The position numbers and the translations under genes were made by a program. The notes below the pieces were generated by a model. That model did no database searches and was not told the DNA's origin. It was given only the letters and a program-made list of their open reading frames with translations. From contig OX235262.1 of the NCBI GenBank assembly GCA_944472135.2, positions 70,804,887-70,868,886 of the forward strand: a DNA stretch of 64,000 bases. The letters run 5' to 3'. This DNA is from Trichobilharzia regenti. Taxonomy: Eukaryota > Platyhelminthes > Trematoda > Strigeidida > Schistosomatidae. Of this stretch, positions 1-11,169 are shown in pieces. How positions within the stretch are numbered: the stretch's first letter is position 1; each line of letters begins with the position of its first letter.

Positions 1-1343
1 CAAGTCGTTCGTCATGGTGTTTCACTACCCTAGAAGCTTTGATGCTTGTGTCGAAGTTTAAAATTAATGAGCCCGCAGTGTGTGATAATAAAGGAATCTT
101 AAATAAAAATTTAATACTGAGATTACAGAAGAAAAATTAAGAAGCTTTAAGTTCATGACTTCAGTGACGAGGCTACGGGGTTTAACTTGGATACACTGAT
201 TATTCATCCTAAGTTTTCATACTTCAATTTTCTAAGTGCAGCTAAATTTTCACGTTTTTTACTTCCAGTTAATAAGCGACATGGGAATACATGGCGTGTT
301 AAGTTTTGATCTTCGCTCCACGTGCTAATGGATAGGGAGTTAATAGCCCTAACTCCTCATTGTAATTATTATCTCAAAATAATGCCTTCTAATTTTCTGG
401 TTACGCACCTCCTTCTTGAAATCAGTGTCTCATATTTGAGCAGTCGAACTGTAGCATATTTTTTGACATTTCCGCGTCCGTATGATCGAATTACAAACAG
501 GTACACTGTTGCGGAGGTCAAAATGTACATGTACCACATCCCCTGAAATATCAAGTAGAAATTAGACAATTTATTTCCTAAATGACCTTCCTAATGGAAT
601 AAGTTTCGTGAAACAAGAGAAGTAGCTACCGCTTTTGAACTCTTAGATGATACGTAGAATATATGTTTCTGTACAGAAGATAAACATAGACTGGTGTGAA
701 AGTTCATAATGAAAATCTACCATGTGCGAAAAGAAATGGGGGTGATTGCGAAGCCTCTTTAGAAAGGTTTGGGAATTCCTTTACCAATTTTACTTCCCAC
801 ATTTATCACGTTGCATGAATATAAAGGATGGAGTGACAGATTGAATCTTCTGCTTCAAATACTTATATAATCATGAGAACTCCCTAGAAGGTTTCAGGGT
901 TTTGTAGTTTGCCCCAGTCACTTGAAGTTTTGTTGAGGTCAACCGTTTTGTTGTGATTATTTAGAACATCTGCTTTCCAAATTTTCACTTTAGACCGGAT
1001 CACACACGGTGGGCTGATTGAAGATAAAATCAACCCTTCAATTTTTATCTCCATTGAAGAGTTTTGGACCCAGTCTCAAGCCTCAGCAACATCTTTTTCA
1101 CAGCATCAAAGTGACACACAGCTCCTGCAGGAAACCGAAGATAATAACAGGTCGGTCAAATGACTGAGGGTAATTTAGGATAGCTGAACAAAATTTTTAC
1201 TTTTTGCAGTGACTAATCATAAGCGGATCTGATGGTAGGCCTATTCGGAAACCATCCCTATCTGCGGAAAAGAATACTTTTGCTAAGGCTTTTTGAGGAC
1301 TTCTAAACAAAAATGATAAAATTGCCTGAAAGCTGACGCCTAA
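1..1343. other. AT-rich sequence, no gene recognised
   Basis: Only short open frames occur on either strand and none resembles a known family. I saw no LTR, SINE head or tandem repeat. The right boundary is where similarity to the BEL/Pao element at 51.6-55.6 kb begins. Confidence 0.5.
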
Positions 1344-2785
1344 ACATAGCGCATCAATGAGCAGTCCAATATGCTTGGTGTGTGATTTTGTACATAAGTT
1401 CATATTGTATATACTGAATTGATATCATCTGTCATCTAGCTGTTGGTAATTCTGTTTGTGTCCGGACGACTTCCACTTGGATCATCAACCTGAGAAGGAA
1501 TGTAGGCGTACTGCTGTAAGTCCTACAGTTCTTCAAGGGTAGTTTGTCGTGCAGAATCCACAACATATGATGTATTGATTGTACATATGTTCGTGTTAAA
1601 TAATTGTGTGAGTTCCAATTATTGTAATTGTTGGTTAATCTTGTTTGTGTCCAGACATTCCACAAATTACAATCGTCAACCTGAGAAGGGTTGCAGGCGT
1701 ACTGGTGTAAGTCCTGCGAATTTTCAAAGGAATTCCATCAAGATATGATCCGCGAGTTTGTTTGTACTGTTTGTATATACGTGTGGGTGTCATAGCAATT
1801 GGTGTTTTTGGATTCATTGTGTTTACTCGTTGTTTTCGTACCTTGTTGTCATTGAGTAATTTTGTTAAAATTTTCATCGTGATTACTTCTGAAGTTGTTT
1901 CTAGACTTCTACACCCGTGAATGAATTGATTGATGTTAGAGACAGCAGATGGGTCGTATACGTCGGGGAGGCTATTGCTGAGAATGAAATGAATACGGAG
2001 ATAATTGTTAGCTGCGGTCCCACACGCCGGGGAGCGAGAGTGTAGACGACTGAGGCTCGCATACGTCACCATTACTAGAACTGAGGCAGAATGAGTGACA
2101 AGCGATTTCAGTGGTAATTGGTAGTGAGTAGATAAGAGGATGTGCGTAGAGTATCATGAGGTGCTGCTATGGTCACGTTGCATTCTGCCAGAGTCCTTCT
2201 AGCCAGTGGCGATTGTGTTGCAAGATGTCAAGAGGATACCTTTAACTGGAAGGCGCAGGTCATCATTGATGTGTGAGATTGTGCCGTGGGTATGCTTGTG
2301 GTGTGTTGGTCTTTCTGTTTGATTTCCATTTCAGCTCTGTCCGTGTGACCCGGGTTCTCGCAACGGCATCCAAGTCAACGTGTATTGGTCGTGATGGAAA
2401 AAAGTGTTGGATCCCATTTTTGCCGGGGAGTGTCAATGTAGTTGAAGATTGAACGATCAGTTCTTGGTTGTTTGCTCAAAACCAACTTCCCCGATTTTCT
2501 CGGAGGCATCAATACGACAGTCATCGTCTCATCGGTCGCTGTTCAGAAAGAAGAGTAAAACTTCGTCAGAAGTAATATTGTGATTTATTATTGTAATATT
2601 TGTTCACAGACCTTAGTTGTAAAGTTGGCTATATGTTGGTGTAACAATAAAGAAATCTCAAGTGGCCAATCGGTGTTTTGGTTTTTTCGTCCGTTATTAC
2701 TAAGCGTTTCTGAAAACTTCAAGGAACAGCGTGAGCCGAGCGTAGCAAGAGCTGGGCATTGACGGTTTACGAGACGTGGCTGACA
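1344..2785 (+). mobile_element. 5'-truncated BEL/Pao retrotransposon, 3' end only
   Basis: This is a second copy, in the opposite orientation, of the 3' part of the element at 51644-55601. Matching starts near 1344 (reverse complement of about 53090) and runs to the end of the LTR. No coding part is retained. It has two of the internal repeat units (about 1480-1542 and 1673-1735) that the other copy carries at a spacing of about 192 bp. A purine-rich stretch (GCCGGGGAG) directly precedes the LTR and is the probable polypurine tract. The copy has diverged noticeably from the 52-kb one, so it is older. The 1635-2072 minus-strand open frame is antisense to the element and is not treated as a gene. 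Confidence 0.75.
2431..2785 (+). repeat. BEL/Pao-type LTR (3' LTR of truncated copy)
   Basis: It begins TGTCAATG and ends GGCTGACA, so the ends are inverted (TGTCA/TGACA). The same LTR family occurs at 3556, 49704, 51644, 55244 and 62300. The right flank GCTTT cannot be matched to a left duplication because the 5' half is lost. Confidence 0.8.
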
Positions 2786-3555
2786 GCTTTTGTGTCACTA
2801 GCGCAAATATTTTCAGACTACTGCTTTTGTTCCGGCAGCACGAACATTTGAAACTTGCATGTAAAACTTAATTGATTCAGGCATGCTTTAGCTTATGTTC
2901 TGATTTTATTTATGTTATTGTACCTTTTGTTTAAAAGACAGTTTTATCACATATGTATGTAGTTATTCGTAATCTTTTGAACGTTTTTGTTGTCAAAAAT
3001 AACGGCCATTATTATTCAGTAGCAATATTTGGTATTAAAATCACTTACATTTTTTGGTGATGTAGGAATGATCACGAGTGAGCATTAAGGCTATCATGAT
3101 GTATTTTCGCGCATAGCATCGGCTACCATATATCTCAGGCAGCACCGTAATAGTCTTTTTTGGTGAAATTCGCAAGTATGGAGCTGGTTTTAAGCCTACA
3201 TTGTCGAAGTAGTTAATATCTTCCTAATTTTTTCGTTGCCATAATGCCCAAGATGTTTTGATATGCCAGATGAATAATTGCTAGTAGGTCCATGCACTCA
3301 GAGAAACAGCGCATGGAAACAGCCTTCATTTAATATAACTCACATTCCCGTCATATTTGGGTGGAAAAATTTTTTATCGGGAGGAGGGTAAGGTTTTAAT
3401 TATTAATATGACATGAAAAACTCCTTAGCGATATAACTGAGTGTAAGTGTTGAATTATGTGTTGTTTGGGTAGATCGAAAGCTGCCAAATGGCCACTTTA
3501 GCAATCGCCAGTAACGCTACTGAAAGTTATTACTGTTTCCAGATGATAAACCTCC
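2786..3555. other. Intergenic AT-rich sequence
   Basis: No coding potential or recognisable repeat was seen between two BEL-family LTRs. The open frame starting at 3489 runs into the next LTR and is not gene-like. Confidence 0.45.
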
Positions 3556-3923
3556 TGTCAGCCAACTCTGGGAAATTGTCAATGTCCAGCTTTTACTACG
3601 CTGGACCTCACGCTGTCCCTGGAAGACTTTCAGAAGCACTTTGTAATAACCAAAGAGAAAAACCAGAACACAGATGGGCGACTCGAGAATCCTTTATTCA
3701 TACTCCAATATGTAACCAACAATACGGTTATTATACACAGGGTCTAAGTAGAAATGTTTTAACAACGGATCACGATAATACTTCTGATAGTTTTCTTTCT
3801 TCCGACGGACAGCGAACGATGAGACGATGACTACTGGATTGATGACTCCTGCGAAAAATATGGAGGAGTTGGGTTTGAGCAAACAACCATGAATTGATCG
3901 TTCAATCTTCAAATACATTGACA
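3556..3923 (-). repeat. Diverged BEL/Pao-type solo LTR
   Basis: Same LTR family as at 51644, with the shared end around 3880-3923, but clearly more diverged. The left flank is CCTCC. If the Gypsy element inserted at its right edge is removed, the right flank becomes CCTTC, an imperfect 5-bp duplication. That suggests a solo LTR left by LTR-LTR recombination. The 3489-3830 open frame crossing it is spurious. Confidence 0.7.
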
Positions 3924-3925
3924 CC

Positions 3926-4386
3926 TGTGGTGGACCTTTTCACTCTATTAGCTTAGTTACCCAAATTCAAGTAGAAAATAAAATACCAAATGAGTTTAGT
4001 TACAGGAAGAATGTATTAAAGTTTGATTACTTGAGTTTACAAAGGTCCACAGTCCACAATAAACGGAATAGACTCCAGGTGCTGCGGAAAGACTGCTCCA
4101 GTAGTAATTCTCCAATGTTAACGTTGCCGGAGGTCGACCAAAGTACGTAGGAAGAAACTACGGTGCTCCTGCAAGAATCAGAGATAGAAAGCAGGTGATT
4201 AGGATTGATCGACGGCAGTTGAGATGGTGGAGAAGACGGAGAGTCGAAGGCCCAGCTGTATATTTATTCAAAACCCGAGGTAAAGTTAAAGTACAGAGTT
4301 TCTGGTTAAAACAAAGTGGTGTACAATATGTTCATTATTTACATAGTAGTAAAATTTGGATAAGTTTCTTTTTTGAGGACTCCACA
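3926..4386 (-). repeat. 3' LTR of Gypsy element 1
   Basis: 461 bp, TG...CA ends in both readings (TGTGG/CCACA). It is the 3' LTR because the element reads leftward. Four substitutions separate it from the LTR at 9400-9860. Confidence 0.93.
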
Positions 4387-4402
4387 GGGCTCCCCCTCTT
4401 AG
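4387..4402 (-). other. Polypurine tract of Gypsy element 1
   Basis: Read on the minus strand this is purine-rich (AAGAGGGGGAGCCC) and abuts the 3' LTR, the expected place for plus-strand DNA priming. Confidence 0.7.
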
Positions 4403-5210
4403 AGGTCCGGAGGACCATCAGTACTGCCCTCGTGGACGATTACATGAATACAAGCAACATAAATAAGGGATAGTGTCAACAATATGGATAACAAAAAATA
4501 ACAACAACAATAAAGATACAAAGTTAGATCAGGATGTATGGCATGCATCCGAGTCGTATAAAGTTTAGCACATACAGGAATTTTAAAAAAAAATCAAAAT
4601 TTGTTATAATTTTAAATAAAAATTTATGTACGTAATAAACCATGACATGTTCGTTAACATTTGGGAAATTCATATATAAATAGATATATACATATACTTG
4701 GTGAATGCGTGTGCTTGCAGTACAGTTGACGAACAGCAAATAATACTAATAAATATTAATGGTTATAATGAAGTGAATGTTAACAACAATAGTAAATAAT
4801 AATAGTAATAGCAACTTTTGGATAAAAATAGGGATATATTACAACATGCATGAGCACGAGAAGATATGTGAGTCATATAAAGTCTGAAAGCATATACAAT
4901 TGGTTCAGCAATGAAAATTGAAAGAGAAAGTCATGTCACTTAAATTTGCACTAACCATGAACATAGATTTTTAATGTATAAAGAAAAATATGTAAATACA
5001 CAGTAATTAAGGAGGGGAAAGAAAACATTAAAAAAATATGGATTAAAGATCAATAGTTTTTGAAAAGGACAATACCTGTTTTTTTAGGTGAGGTACATAT
5101 AAATAAATAATAGTGATAGTAACATCAAAGTTTACGACGAAATACTAACCGTCATGATGATAATGTCTAAACGAAAAAAAAAATAATAATTTTTAATTAT
5201 TTTTCTTTTG
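4403..5210. other. 3' untranslated part of Gypsy element 1
   Basis: About 800 bp of very AT-rich sequence between the pol stop and the polypurine tract. No env-like or other open frame of substance was seen. The 5132-5416 minus-strand frame overlaps the pol C-terminus in another phase. Confidence 0.6.
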
Positions 5211-8200
5211 TTAGTCCTCAAAATGAACGTAGCGAGCCGGTTTACTGATTTGCCGACCACTACGTGTGTGATATGGAGGGAGGATAAGACTTGGTGCCGG
5301 TGGAGTGGAGTCGGATGTTTGATTATTTGATTGCGCAGCTGCCGATGTAGATTCGAAGTCGTTGTCGGTGTATGCGGGTTTGATTCGATCAATTGAAACA
5401 GTCTCTCGTCTTCCATTCTTGTTCACTGTAAAGTGTTTGTCTGAACGTTTAATAACTTGAAAGGGTCCTTCGTATGGAGGTTGCAATCCTTTTCTGATGG
5501 CGTCGACTCGAATGAAGACGAATTTGCAAGTTTGTAGATTTTTGTTGATCTGATCTCTTCGGGGAGATTGTCGAGGTGCTGTTGGTTGAAGTTGAAGCAT
5601 TTGTCTAGTTAATCGGTTAGTGAAGTCGGCAATGTTCACGTCTGTGGAATCGGCTGAGGGGACTAGCTGTCCAGGCAAGGTTAGGTTGGTGCCATAGACA
5701 AGTTGAGCCGGTGTACATCCTAAATCTTCTTTGATAGTAGAACGGATACCAAGTAAAATCAAAGGTAAGTATTCACTCCACTTAGATGTATCATTCTGCG
5801 CCATCAGGGAGCTTTTCAGTTGTCTGTGGAATCTTTCCACTAGACCATTCGCTGCCGGATGATAGGCTGTTGTGGAGATATGTTTCACTCCCAGAAGTCT
5901 CGTCAGTTCGCGAAAGAGTGTCGATTGGAATTGAGGACCGCGGTCGGATGTAATAGTAGTTGGTACACCGTAGTTTGACACCCAGCGGTCAAGAAAAACT
6001 AAAGCAACGTTTTCAGCAGATATGTCGTTTAAGGGGCATGCAATAGCCCAACGAGTAAATCTATCAATCGCTGTCAGGATATGTGTATATCCCCTTGATG
6101 TTGGCAATGGTCCCACGATATCTATATGGATATGCTGAAATCTCCTTTCGGGTAATTCAAACGTCTTCGGGGTGGTAATAGTGTGGCGGTGTACTTTGGA
6201 GCATTGGCATTGGATACATTCTCGTGCCCATCTCCGAATGTCAGAGTTCATTTTAGGCCACACGAAGCGTTCGCCGATCAGCCTGACCGTGGCGCGTACT
6301 CCAGGGTGGGAAAGCGAATGTAAATGTTCGAACAATGCTTTTCGGCAACTGAGAGGGACAAATGGACGATTAGTGCCGGTAGATACATCGCAGACTATGG
6401 TTGCATCTGATAAGGGGATAGGCACATCTTTGAGCTGTAAGGAAGAGTTTCTGCGGCAGGTTTGGAGTTCAACGTCATCTTTTTGTAATTGAGCCATACG
6501 ATCAAGACTGATGTCTACCGACGTTTGGAGCTGGTTAATGTCACTTCTTGAAAGAGAATCGGCTACGATATTAGAATCTCCTTTGATGAACTGGATGTCT
6601 GTGGAGAATTGTGAGATGTAATCCAGTTGTCTGGCTTCTCTCGGAGAGTGTCTGTCCAACGAAGTGGTGAAAGCATAACAAAGAGGCTTATGGTCGGTTA
6701 AGATAGTAAAATGTCGACCTTGTAGTAAGAAGCTGAAATGTTTCACTGCTAGGTAGATGGCTAACAGTTCTCTGCCAAAGGTACTGTAACGAGTTTGCGC
6801 AGGTTCCAACTTTTTGGAGAAGAAAGCAAGTGGAGTGATGTCATTATTGAACTTTTGTTGTAAAACTGCTCCCACTGCTACCTGCGATGCATCTGTACAT
6901 AAAATGAGTGAAGCTTCTGGGTTGATGTGAGATAACATTACGACGTTGGATAAGGCATCTTTTGCATTATTAAATGCTGCTTTTGCTTCTTCAGACCACT
7001 GAAATTTCTTCGAATTGCATCTAAGTAGGTCGGTCAGTGGTTGAACTATGGAGGCACATGATGGAATAAAACGTCGGTAGAAGTTGAACATCCCGAGAAA
7101 ACGTCTAAGTTTCTTTAAGGAATCAGGTTCGGGAAAGTTCTTAATAGTTTCTATCTTATCTTCGGTAGGTCTGATGCCTTCAGCAGTTATTCGATGTCCT
7201 AAGAATTCAATGGAAGGGGAACCAAAAATACATTTCTTTGGATTGATAACAACTCCAAATTGTTCAAACCTTTGAAATAACAGGCTTAAGTGTTGCATAT
7301 GTTCTTCCATCGATGAGCTGGCAATTAAGACATCGTCGATATATACAAAGACGAAATCAAGACCTTGGGTAACTTGGTCCATAAAACGCTGAAATGTTTG
7401 AGCAGCATTCTTTAGTCCGAAAGGCATTCTCAAGAATTCGAATAATCCAAAAGGCGTAATAATTGCTGTTTTTGCAATGTCTTCTGGAGCGACTGGTATT
7501 TGATGATATGCCCTGACCAAGTCAACTTTGGTAAAAACGGTCTTTCCATGTAAGTTCAAGGAGAAGTCGTGGAGATGAGGTATAGGATAACGATCTGGGA
7601 CCGTAGCGTTATTCAAAGCGCGATAATCTCCACATGGTCGCCAGTCATGATTAGTTTTAGGTACCATGTGCAGAGGTGAAGACCATGGGCTGTTAGATGG
7701 TCGTATGATACCTAACTGCATCATATGTTCAAATTCCGACTTAGCTGCTGCTAGTTTATCGGGTGGTAACCGTCGTGGACGTGCCTTCACAGGTTGTCCT
7801 GTTGTGATGATCTTATGCGTAACTGTATGAGATATATCTTCGGAGTTGTATGATGGTTTAAGGATTTTAGGAAATCGTTTCAATAAAGCAGAGAACATTT
7901 CACTCTCCGGCTTTTCTATACAGATGCTATGAACCGAGTAGTCACATGTAATACCGTGGATCTTGAGTTGGGTGCAATTGTCAACCAGTTTTTTCTTGCT
8001 GATATCAACTAACAGATTGAAGTGACTTAGGAAGTCTGCACCTAGTATAGCGTGACGTACGTCAGCTACTATGAAGATCCATGTGAAACGTCGGCGTAGT
8101 CCTAAGTTTAAAATCATTGACTGTTCGCCATACGTCTGTATGTTGGTTTGGTTGGCAGCACGGAGTGAAAGTTTTCCAGGTATTTTGGCTGATCGCCTGG

Positions 8201-8321
8201 ATAGTGAGGGGGGAATAACACTGACCTCGGCGCCTGTATCTACCAGGAATAATGTGCCGGTAGTCAAATCCCTCACATAGAAAAGGCGACTGGGGTGATT
8301 GCCATTAACAGCCGTCGCCAT
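5211..8321 (-). CDS. pol: Pol polyprotein (protease, RT, RNase H, integrase), Gypsy element 1
   Basis: 1,036 codons, uninterrupted. Domains in order: aspartic protease with D-T-G at residues 28-30; reverse transcriptase with a YIDD catalytic box near 327-330; RNase H with a T-D-A-S motif near 475; integrase with an HHCC zinc-binding region from about 670 and a D,D-35-E core (HIDIVGPL near 732, SDRGPQ near 792, NGLVERFHR near 825). There is a Y-H-T-R-S-G-R type tail and no chromodomain. The ATG at 8321 shares its A with the gag stop (TAATG), so pol is probably expressed by termination-reinitiation or frameshifting. All catalytic residues looked for are present, so the product could be functional. 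Family placement as Ty3/Gypsy follows from the RH-IN order. Confidence 0.93.
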   Translation of the reverse strand: MATAVNGNHPSRLFYVRDLTTGTLFLVDTGAEVSVIPPSLSRRSAKIPGKLSLRAANQTNIQTYGEQSMILNLGLRRRFTWIFIVADVRHAILGADFLSHFNLLVDISKKKLVDNCTQLKIHGITCDYSVHSICIEKPESEMFSALLKRFPKILKPSYNSEDISHTVTHKIITTGQPVKARPRRLPPDKLAAAKSEFEHMMQLGIIRPSNSPWSSPLHMVPKTNHDWRPCGDYRALNNATVPDRYPIPHLHDFSLNLHGKTVFTKVDLVRAYHQIPVAPEDIAKTAIITPFGLFEFLRMPFGLKNAAQTFQRFMDQVTQGLDFVFVYIDDVLIASSSMEEHMQHLSLLFQRFEQFGVVINPKKCIFGSPSIEFLGHRITAEGIRPTEDKIETIKNFPEPDSLKKLRRFLGMFNFYRRFIPSCASIVQPLTDLLRCNSKKFQWSEEAKAAFNNAKDALSNVVMLSHINPEASLILCTDASQVAVGAVLQQKFNNDITPLAFFSKKLEPAQTRYSTFGRELLAIYLAVKHFSFLLQGRHFTILTDHKPLCYAFTTSLDRHSPREARQLDYISQFSTDIQFIKGDSNIVADSLSRSDINQLQTSVDISLDRMAQLQKDDVELQTCRRNSSLQLKDVPIPLSDATIVCDVSTGTNRPFVPLSCRKALFEHLHSLSHPGVRATVRLIGERFVWPKMNSDIRRWARECIQCQCSKVHRHTITTPKTFELPERRFQHIHIDIVGPLPTSRGYTHILTAIDRFTRWAIACPLNDISAENVALVFLDRWVSNYGVPTTITSDRGPQFQSTLFRELTRLLGVKHISTTAYHPAANGLVERFHRQLKSSLMAQNDTSKWSEYLPLILLGIRSTIKEDLGCTPAQLVYGTNLTLPGQLVPSADSTDVNIADFTNRLTRQMLQLQPTAPRQSPRRDQINKNLQTCKFVFIRVDAIRKGLQPPYEGPFQVIKRSDKHFTVNKNGRRETVSIDRIKPAYTDNDFESTSAAAQSNNQTSDSTPPAPSLILPPYHTRSGRQISKPARYVHFED

Positions 8322-9211
8322 TACTGTCTGGCTGGGGAGTTTCCCTGAGATGAGTTACTACTGTTGTACATACACGGTCGAATACACTTCAGGGCATTAT
8401 GCCCATACCTCCTATGATACCAACAAATGTTACGGCTTTGAGACGGTGTTCTAGAACGTCGTCTAGATCTTGATCGCCGTTGCTTGGATACAGTATGTGA
8501 CTGGTTCCTTTGTGCTCGAAGCTCGGACACTTCCAGTCGTAAATCTTGCATTTGAGATGTTAACTGGGAAAGTAACCAAAACATTGGTGCGTCCTTCATA
8601 GATGTGGAAGGGCTTGGTGGTACTGCCTCTGTAGACACGCTATTTATGCCATTATTTGATAACACATCCATGATATCGTCTGCCATTTTAGCTAATTCTT
8701 CAAGGTCTGTCGTCCTAGAAGATATTGTTAGGATTTGTTGAACATTTTGTGGTAAACGTTGTAAGAACATCTGACGTAGAATTAACTCATCTACTTTGTG
8801 TGACCCAATCAACTGGCGCATATGTCTAAGTAGTTGAGATGGCTTTTTTGTACCTAGATCACACGAAGTAAGTAGTTGTTGTATGCGTTTCTCATCGGAG
8901 AGAGTGGTCCGCTGGATGAGTGCAGCTTTTAGTTTGTCATATTGAGAGTCTGTAGGTTTGCTGTCTATGACATCGATAACCTCTCGTAGTACTTCCGTGG
9001 GAATTGCTGCTAATACGCAACCATACATGGCGATCTGCGACGTAATACCTCGAGCTGCAAACAACTGTTCAATAATTGTGAACCAGACACGTGGTTCAGC
9101 CAGATCAAATTGAGGAAGTCTTAAATCCGGCAAGGCGTTAACAGCAGAGTTCTGTGTCTCTTCGCCTTTATTACCTTCTTCAGCAACAGTGGTACGTTTA
9201 GGTGGAGCCAT
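8321..9211 (-). CDS. gag: Gag capsid/nucleocapsid protein, Gypsy element 1
   Basis: 296 codons from the ATG at 9211, chosen because it starts M-A-P-P-K just before conserved-looking sequence. The frame stays open to an ATG at 9244, which would add 11 hydrophobic residues. The central part resembles retrotransposon capsid ([13 protein letters not shown] near the N-terminus). A basic RS/RR-rich linker follows, then a zinc-knuckle-like motif with C-x2-H-x4-H-x4-C spacing near the C-terminus. The second Cys of the usual knuckle is His. It ends S-P-A-R-Q, with the stop overlapping the pol start. Confidence 0.85.
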   Translation of the reverse strand: MAPPKRTTVAEEGNKGEETQNSAVNALPDLRLPQFDLAEPRVWFTIIEQLFAARGITSQIAMYGCVLAAIPTEVLREVIDVIDSKPTDSQYDKLKAALIQRTTLSDEKRIQQLLTSCDLGTKKPSQLLRHMRQLIGSHKVDELILRQMFLQRLPQNVQQILTISSRTTDLEELAKMADDIMDVLSNNGINSVSTEAVPPSPSTSMKDAPMFWLLSQLTSQMQDLRLEVSELRAQRNQSHTVSKQRRSRSRRRSRTPSQSRNICWYHRRYGHNALKCIRPCMYNSSNSSQGNSPARQ

Positions 9212-9301
9212 TGTCATATAATATGTAAGTATATAGATATACAAAATAGAAAAACTTGTGGTAACAAAAATTAAAGCAGTGCGAGTTTATAAGGACAAAA
9301 T

Positions 9302-9394
9302 AGCAACAAAAATGTTCAAAACGAGGTAACTATCGAAACAAAAAGGTTCGAAAACGGGTTAACCATAAAAAAAGGGTTCGAAACGGGCTCACCA
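9302..9394 (-). repeat. Three tandem primer-binding-site-like units in the Gypsy leader
   Basis: Three 30-32-nt units (about 9302-9332, 9333-9365 and 9366-9394) each contain a version of the same 20-nt core: nearest the LTR GGTTCGAAACGGGCTCACCA, then a copy at 9345-9365, then a more diverged copy at 9314-9332, all given plus-strand. A run of A (T on the element strand) separates them. Confidence 0.75.
9375..9394 (-). other. Probable tRNA primer-binding site, Gypsy element 1
   Basis: Starting 5 nt inside the 5' LTR, the element strand reads TGGTGAGCCCGTTTCGAACC. This complements a tRNA 3' end: CCA, an acceptor strand, then a GGTTCGAA T-arm-like block. The tRNA identity was not determined. Confidence 0.8.
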
Positions 9395-9399
9395 ATTAT

Positions 9400-9860
9400 T
9401 GTGGTGGACCTTTTCACTCTATTAGCTTAGTTACCCAAATTCAAGTAGAAAATAAAATACCAAATGAGTTTAGTTACGGGAAGAATGTATTAAAGTTTGA
9501 TTACTTGAGTTTACAAAGGTCCACAGTCCACAATAAACGTAATAGACTCCAGGTGCTGCGGAAAGACTGCTCCAGTAGTAATTCTCCAATGTTAACGTTG
9601 CCGGAGGTCGACCAAAGTACGTAGGAAGAAACTACGGTGCTCCTGCAAAAATCAGAGATAGAAAGCAGGTGATTAGGATTGATCGACGGCAGTTGAGATG
9701 GTGGAGAAGACGGAGAGTCGAAGGCACAGCTGTATATTTATTCAAAACCCGAGGTAAAGTTAAAGTACAGAGTTTCTGGTTAAAACAAAGTGGTGTACAA
9801 TATGTTCATTATTTACATAGTAGTAAAATTTGGATAAGTTTCTTTTTTGAGGACTCCACA
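9400..9860 (-). repeat. 5' LTR of Gypsy element 1
   Basis: 461 bp, four substitutions from the LTR at 3926. It carries the promoter by position; I could not assign a TATA box. Confidence 0.93.
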
Positions 9861-10529
9861 CACCTTCAAAACGTGGAACTTTATTTAGGGACTATATAAC
9901 CAAATGAGTGTAATTGAGGCTGATCATAAATGATAAACCAGAACGTCGAAGGACTATTTCTCAGCCGACAGCACACCAAGAAAGCAAAGTTAATTATGCG
10001 GCAGTTTGATGATCACTTTCACAGTGGGTCAATATAGATACATTAGAAAAATCTACATGTAATTGCAAATTCTGTATACGCCAACACTTCTTATCGTACC
10101 ACTCTAGCCTTCTGCAAACAGGCATATATTAAATCCGCAGTAAGGGTTATCGCCTCAAATGAGAATGAAACTGATTTAAATAAGCAGCACTGTTGGACAT
10201 TCCCTTAATAGTCACCAACACTGATATATGCTAATATCCGTGATCATGTAGTGTTAAATAACGCCTTAAAATAAATATTTTGAACCCTTTATTGCACTAT
10301 GTTAATAACATATGATAACGCTGTTTTTGGAAAGACTCATTTGGCGTTCTTTGGACCATTCGAGCAGTCACTCTGAAGTCATTTGACATAAAATGTGTAC
10401 GTAAAGAATTTTTCTCTTTACGGTATCATATTCTTAGAGTAAGACGAATATGGAAAGGGGTCAATGAAGTATCTTCGAAGAGACTTCATCTGCTCTGAAG
10501 TGTTATCTACAGGTTCACATGCTCACAAC
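9861..10529. other. Sequence continuing the Gypsy target, no gene seen
   Basis: AT-rich, no open frame of note. Its first bases complete the flank of the solo LTR at 3556 once the Gypsy element is removed. Confidence 0.45.
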
Positions 10530-10720
10530 CTCCACATTATTTGTTCTGCGTAGACAAGAGGCAAGCAGAAACACCAAATTGATCGCGCAGAATCAGGAAG
10601 TGTGCTTCGGGTTCAAAATCTTAGTGCACTGTTGGATCTTTAGCTAGCTAGGGATCGTGAACGAACGAACAAACGCAACACCACGGTGTGCCAAATAGTA
10701 TGTATGCTTCACCACGAGGT
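10530..10720 (+). repeat. Dispersed repeat, unclassified
   Basis: Resembles 49130-49345 and 51290-51420 (same strand) and 62640-62790 (reverse). Shared landmarks are the words TTTGTTC(T/C)GCGTAGAC and G(T/C)GCCAAAT. It may be a piece of a degraded Gypsy-like element, since a decayed Gypsy pol follows, but this is inference. Confidence 0.5.
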
Positions 10721-11169
10721 TTGTGTTAAAGGGTTGAGTAATGCAGTAAAAATCAGCATGCAATTTCGTGTGATGAATTCTGTATTCTAATAATTTTGCA
10801 GAATTACTCGCTGCTACAGATCAATATTCTGTTCGTGTTCGGAGGTATCGAATTGTTATAAACAAATTTACGCAGTAGCTGAAAGTTTCATTAAACTGTC
10901 AAACCCAAATGCAAGTTTATACAAAAAGTGTGGGTAATTCCCAAATTTAGGCCTTAAATATACGTAATATGTTTTGCTTTTGGACTTGTTCCTCAGTTTC
11001 CTGCCTTATTTCGGGTGTTTCACTGCAAAAGTACACCTGAAATTAACACAAACATGTCTATATCTGACGTCCCCATTTTGTTTCTTCTATGTGGACATAG
11101 TAGATGCAAAAGATCTACACCATTAGCACTTCGTAATGTTCTTACTCTCTGAAAGTCTTTCTATGCATT
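10721..11169. other. No recognised feature
   Basis: AT-rich sequence between a dispersed repeat and a decayed Gypsy integrase. It could be internal sequence of the same dead element. Confidence 0.4.

Larger units (their letters stand above)
3926..9860 (-). mobile_element. Complete Ty3/Gypsy LTR retrotransposon (element 1)
   Basis: A 5,935-bp element with two 461-bp LTRs, gag, pol, a primer site beside the right LTR and a polypurine tract beside the left LTR. It is flanked by the 4-bp duplication CACC (3922-3925 and 9861-9864). The LTRs differ at four positions by eye (about 0.9 %), so insertion was fairly recent. Both ORFs are open, so it may be a master copy. A Boudicca/Saci-type assignment cannot be made without a search. 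Confidence 0.92.

Noticed and set aside
3489..3830. 113-codon plus-strand frame
   Set aside because: Runs through a diverged BEL solo LTR in antisense.
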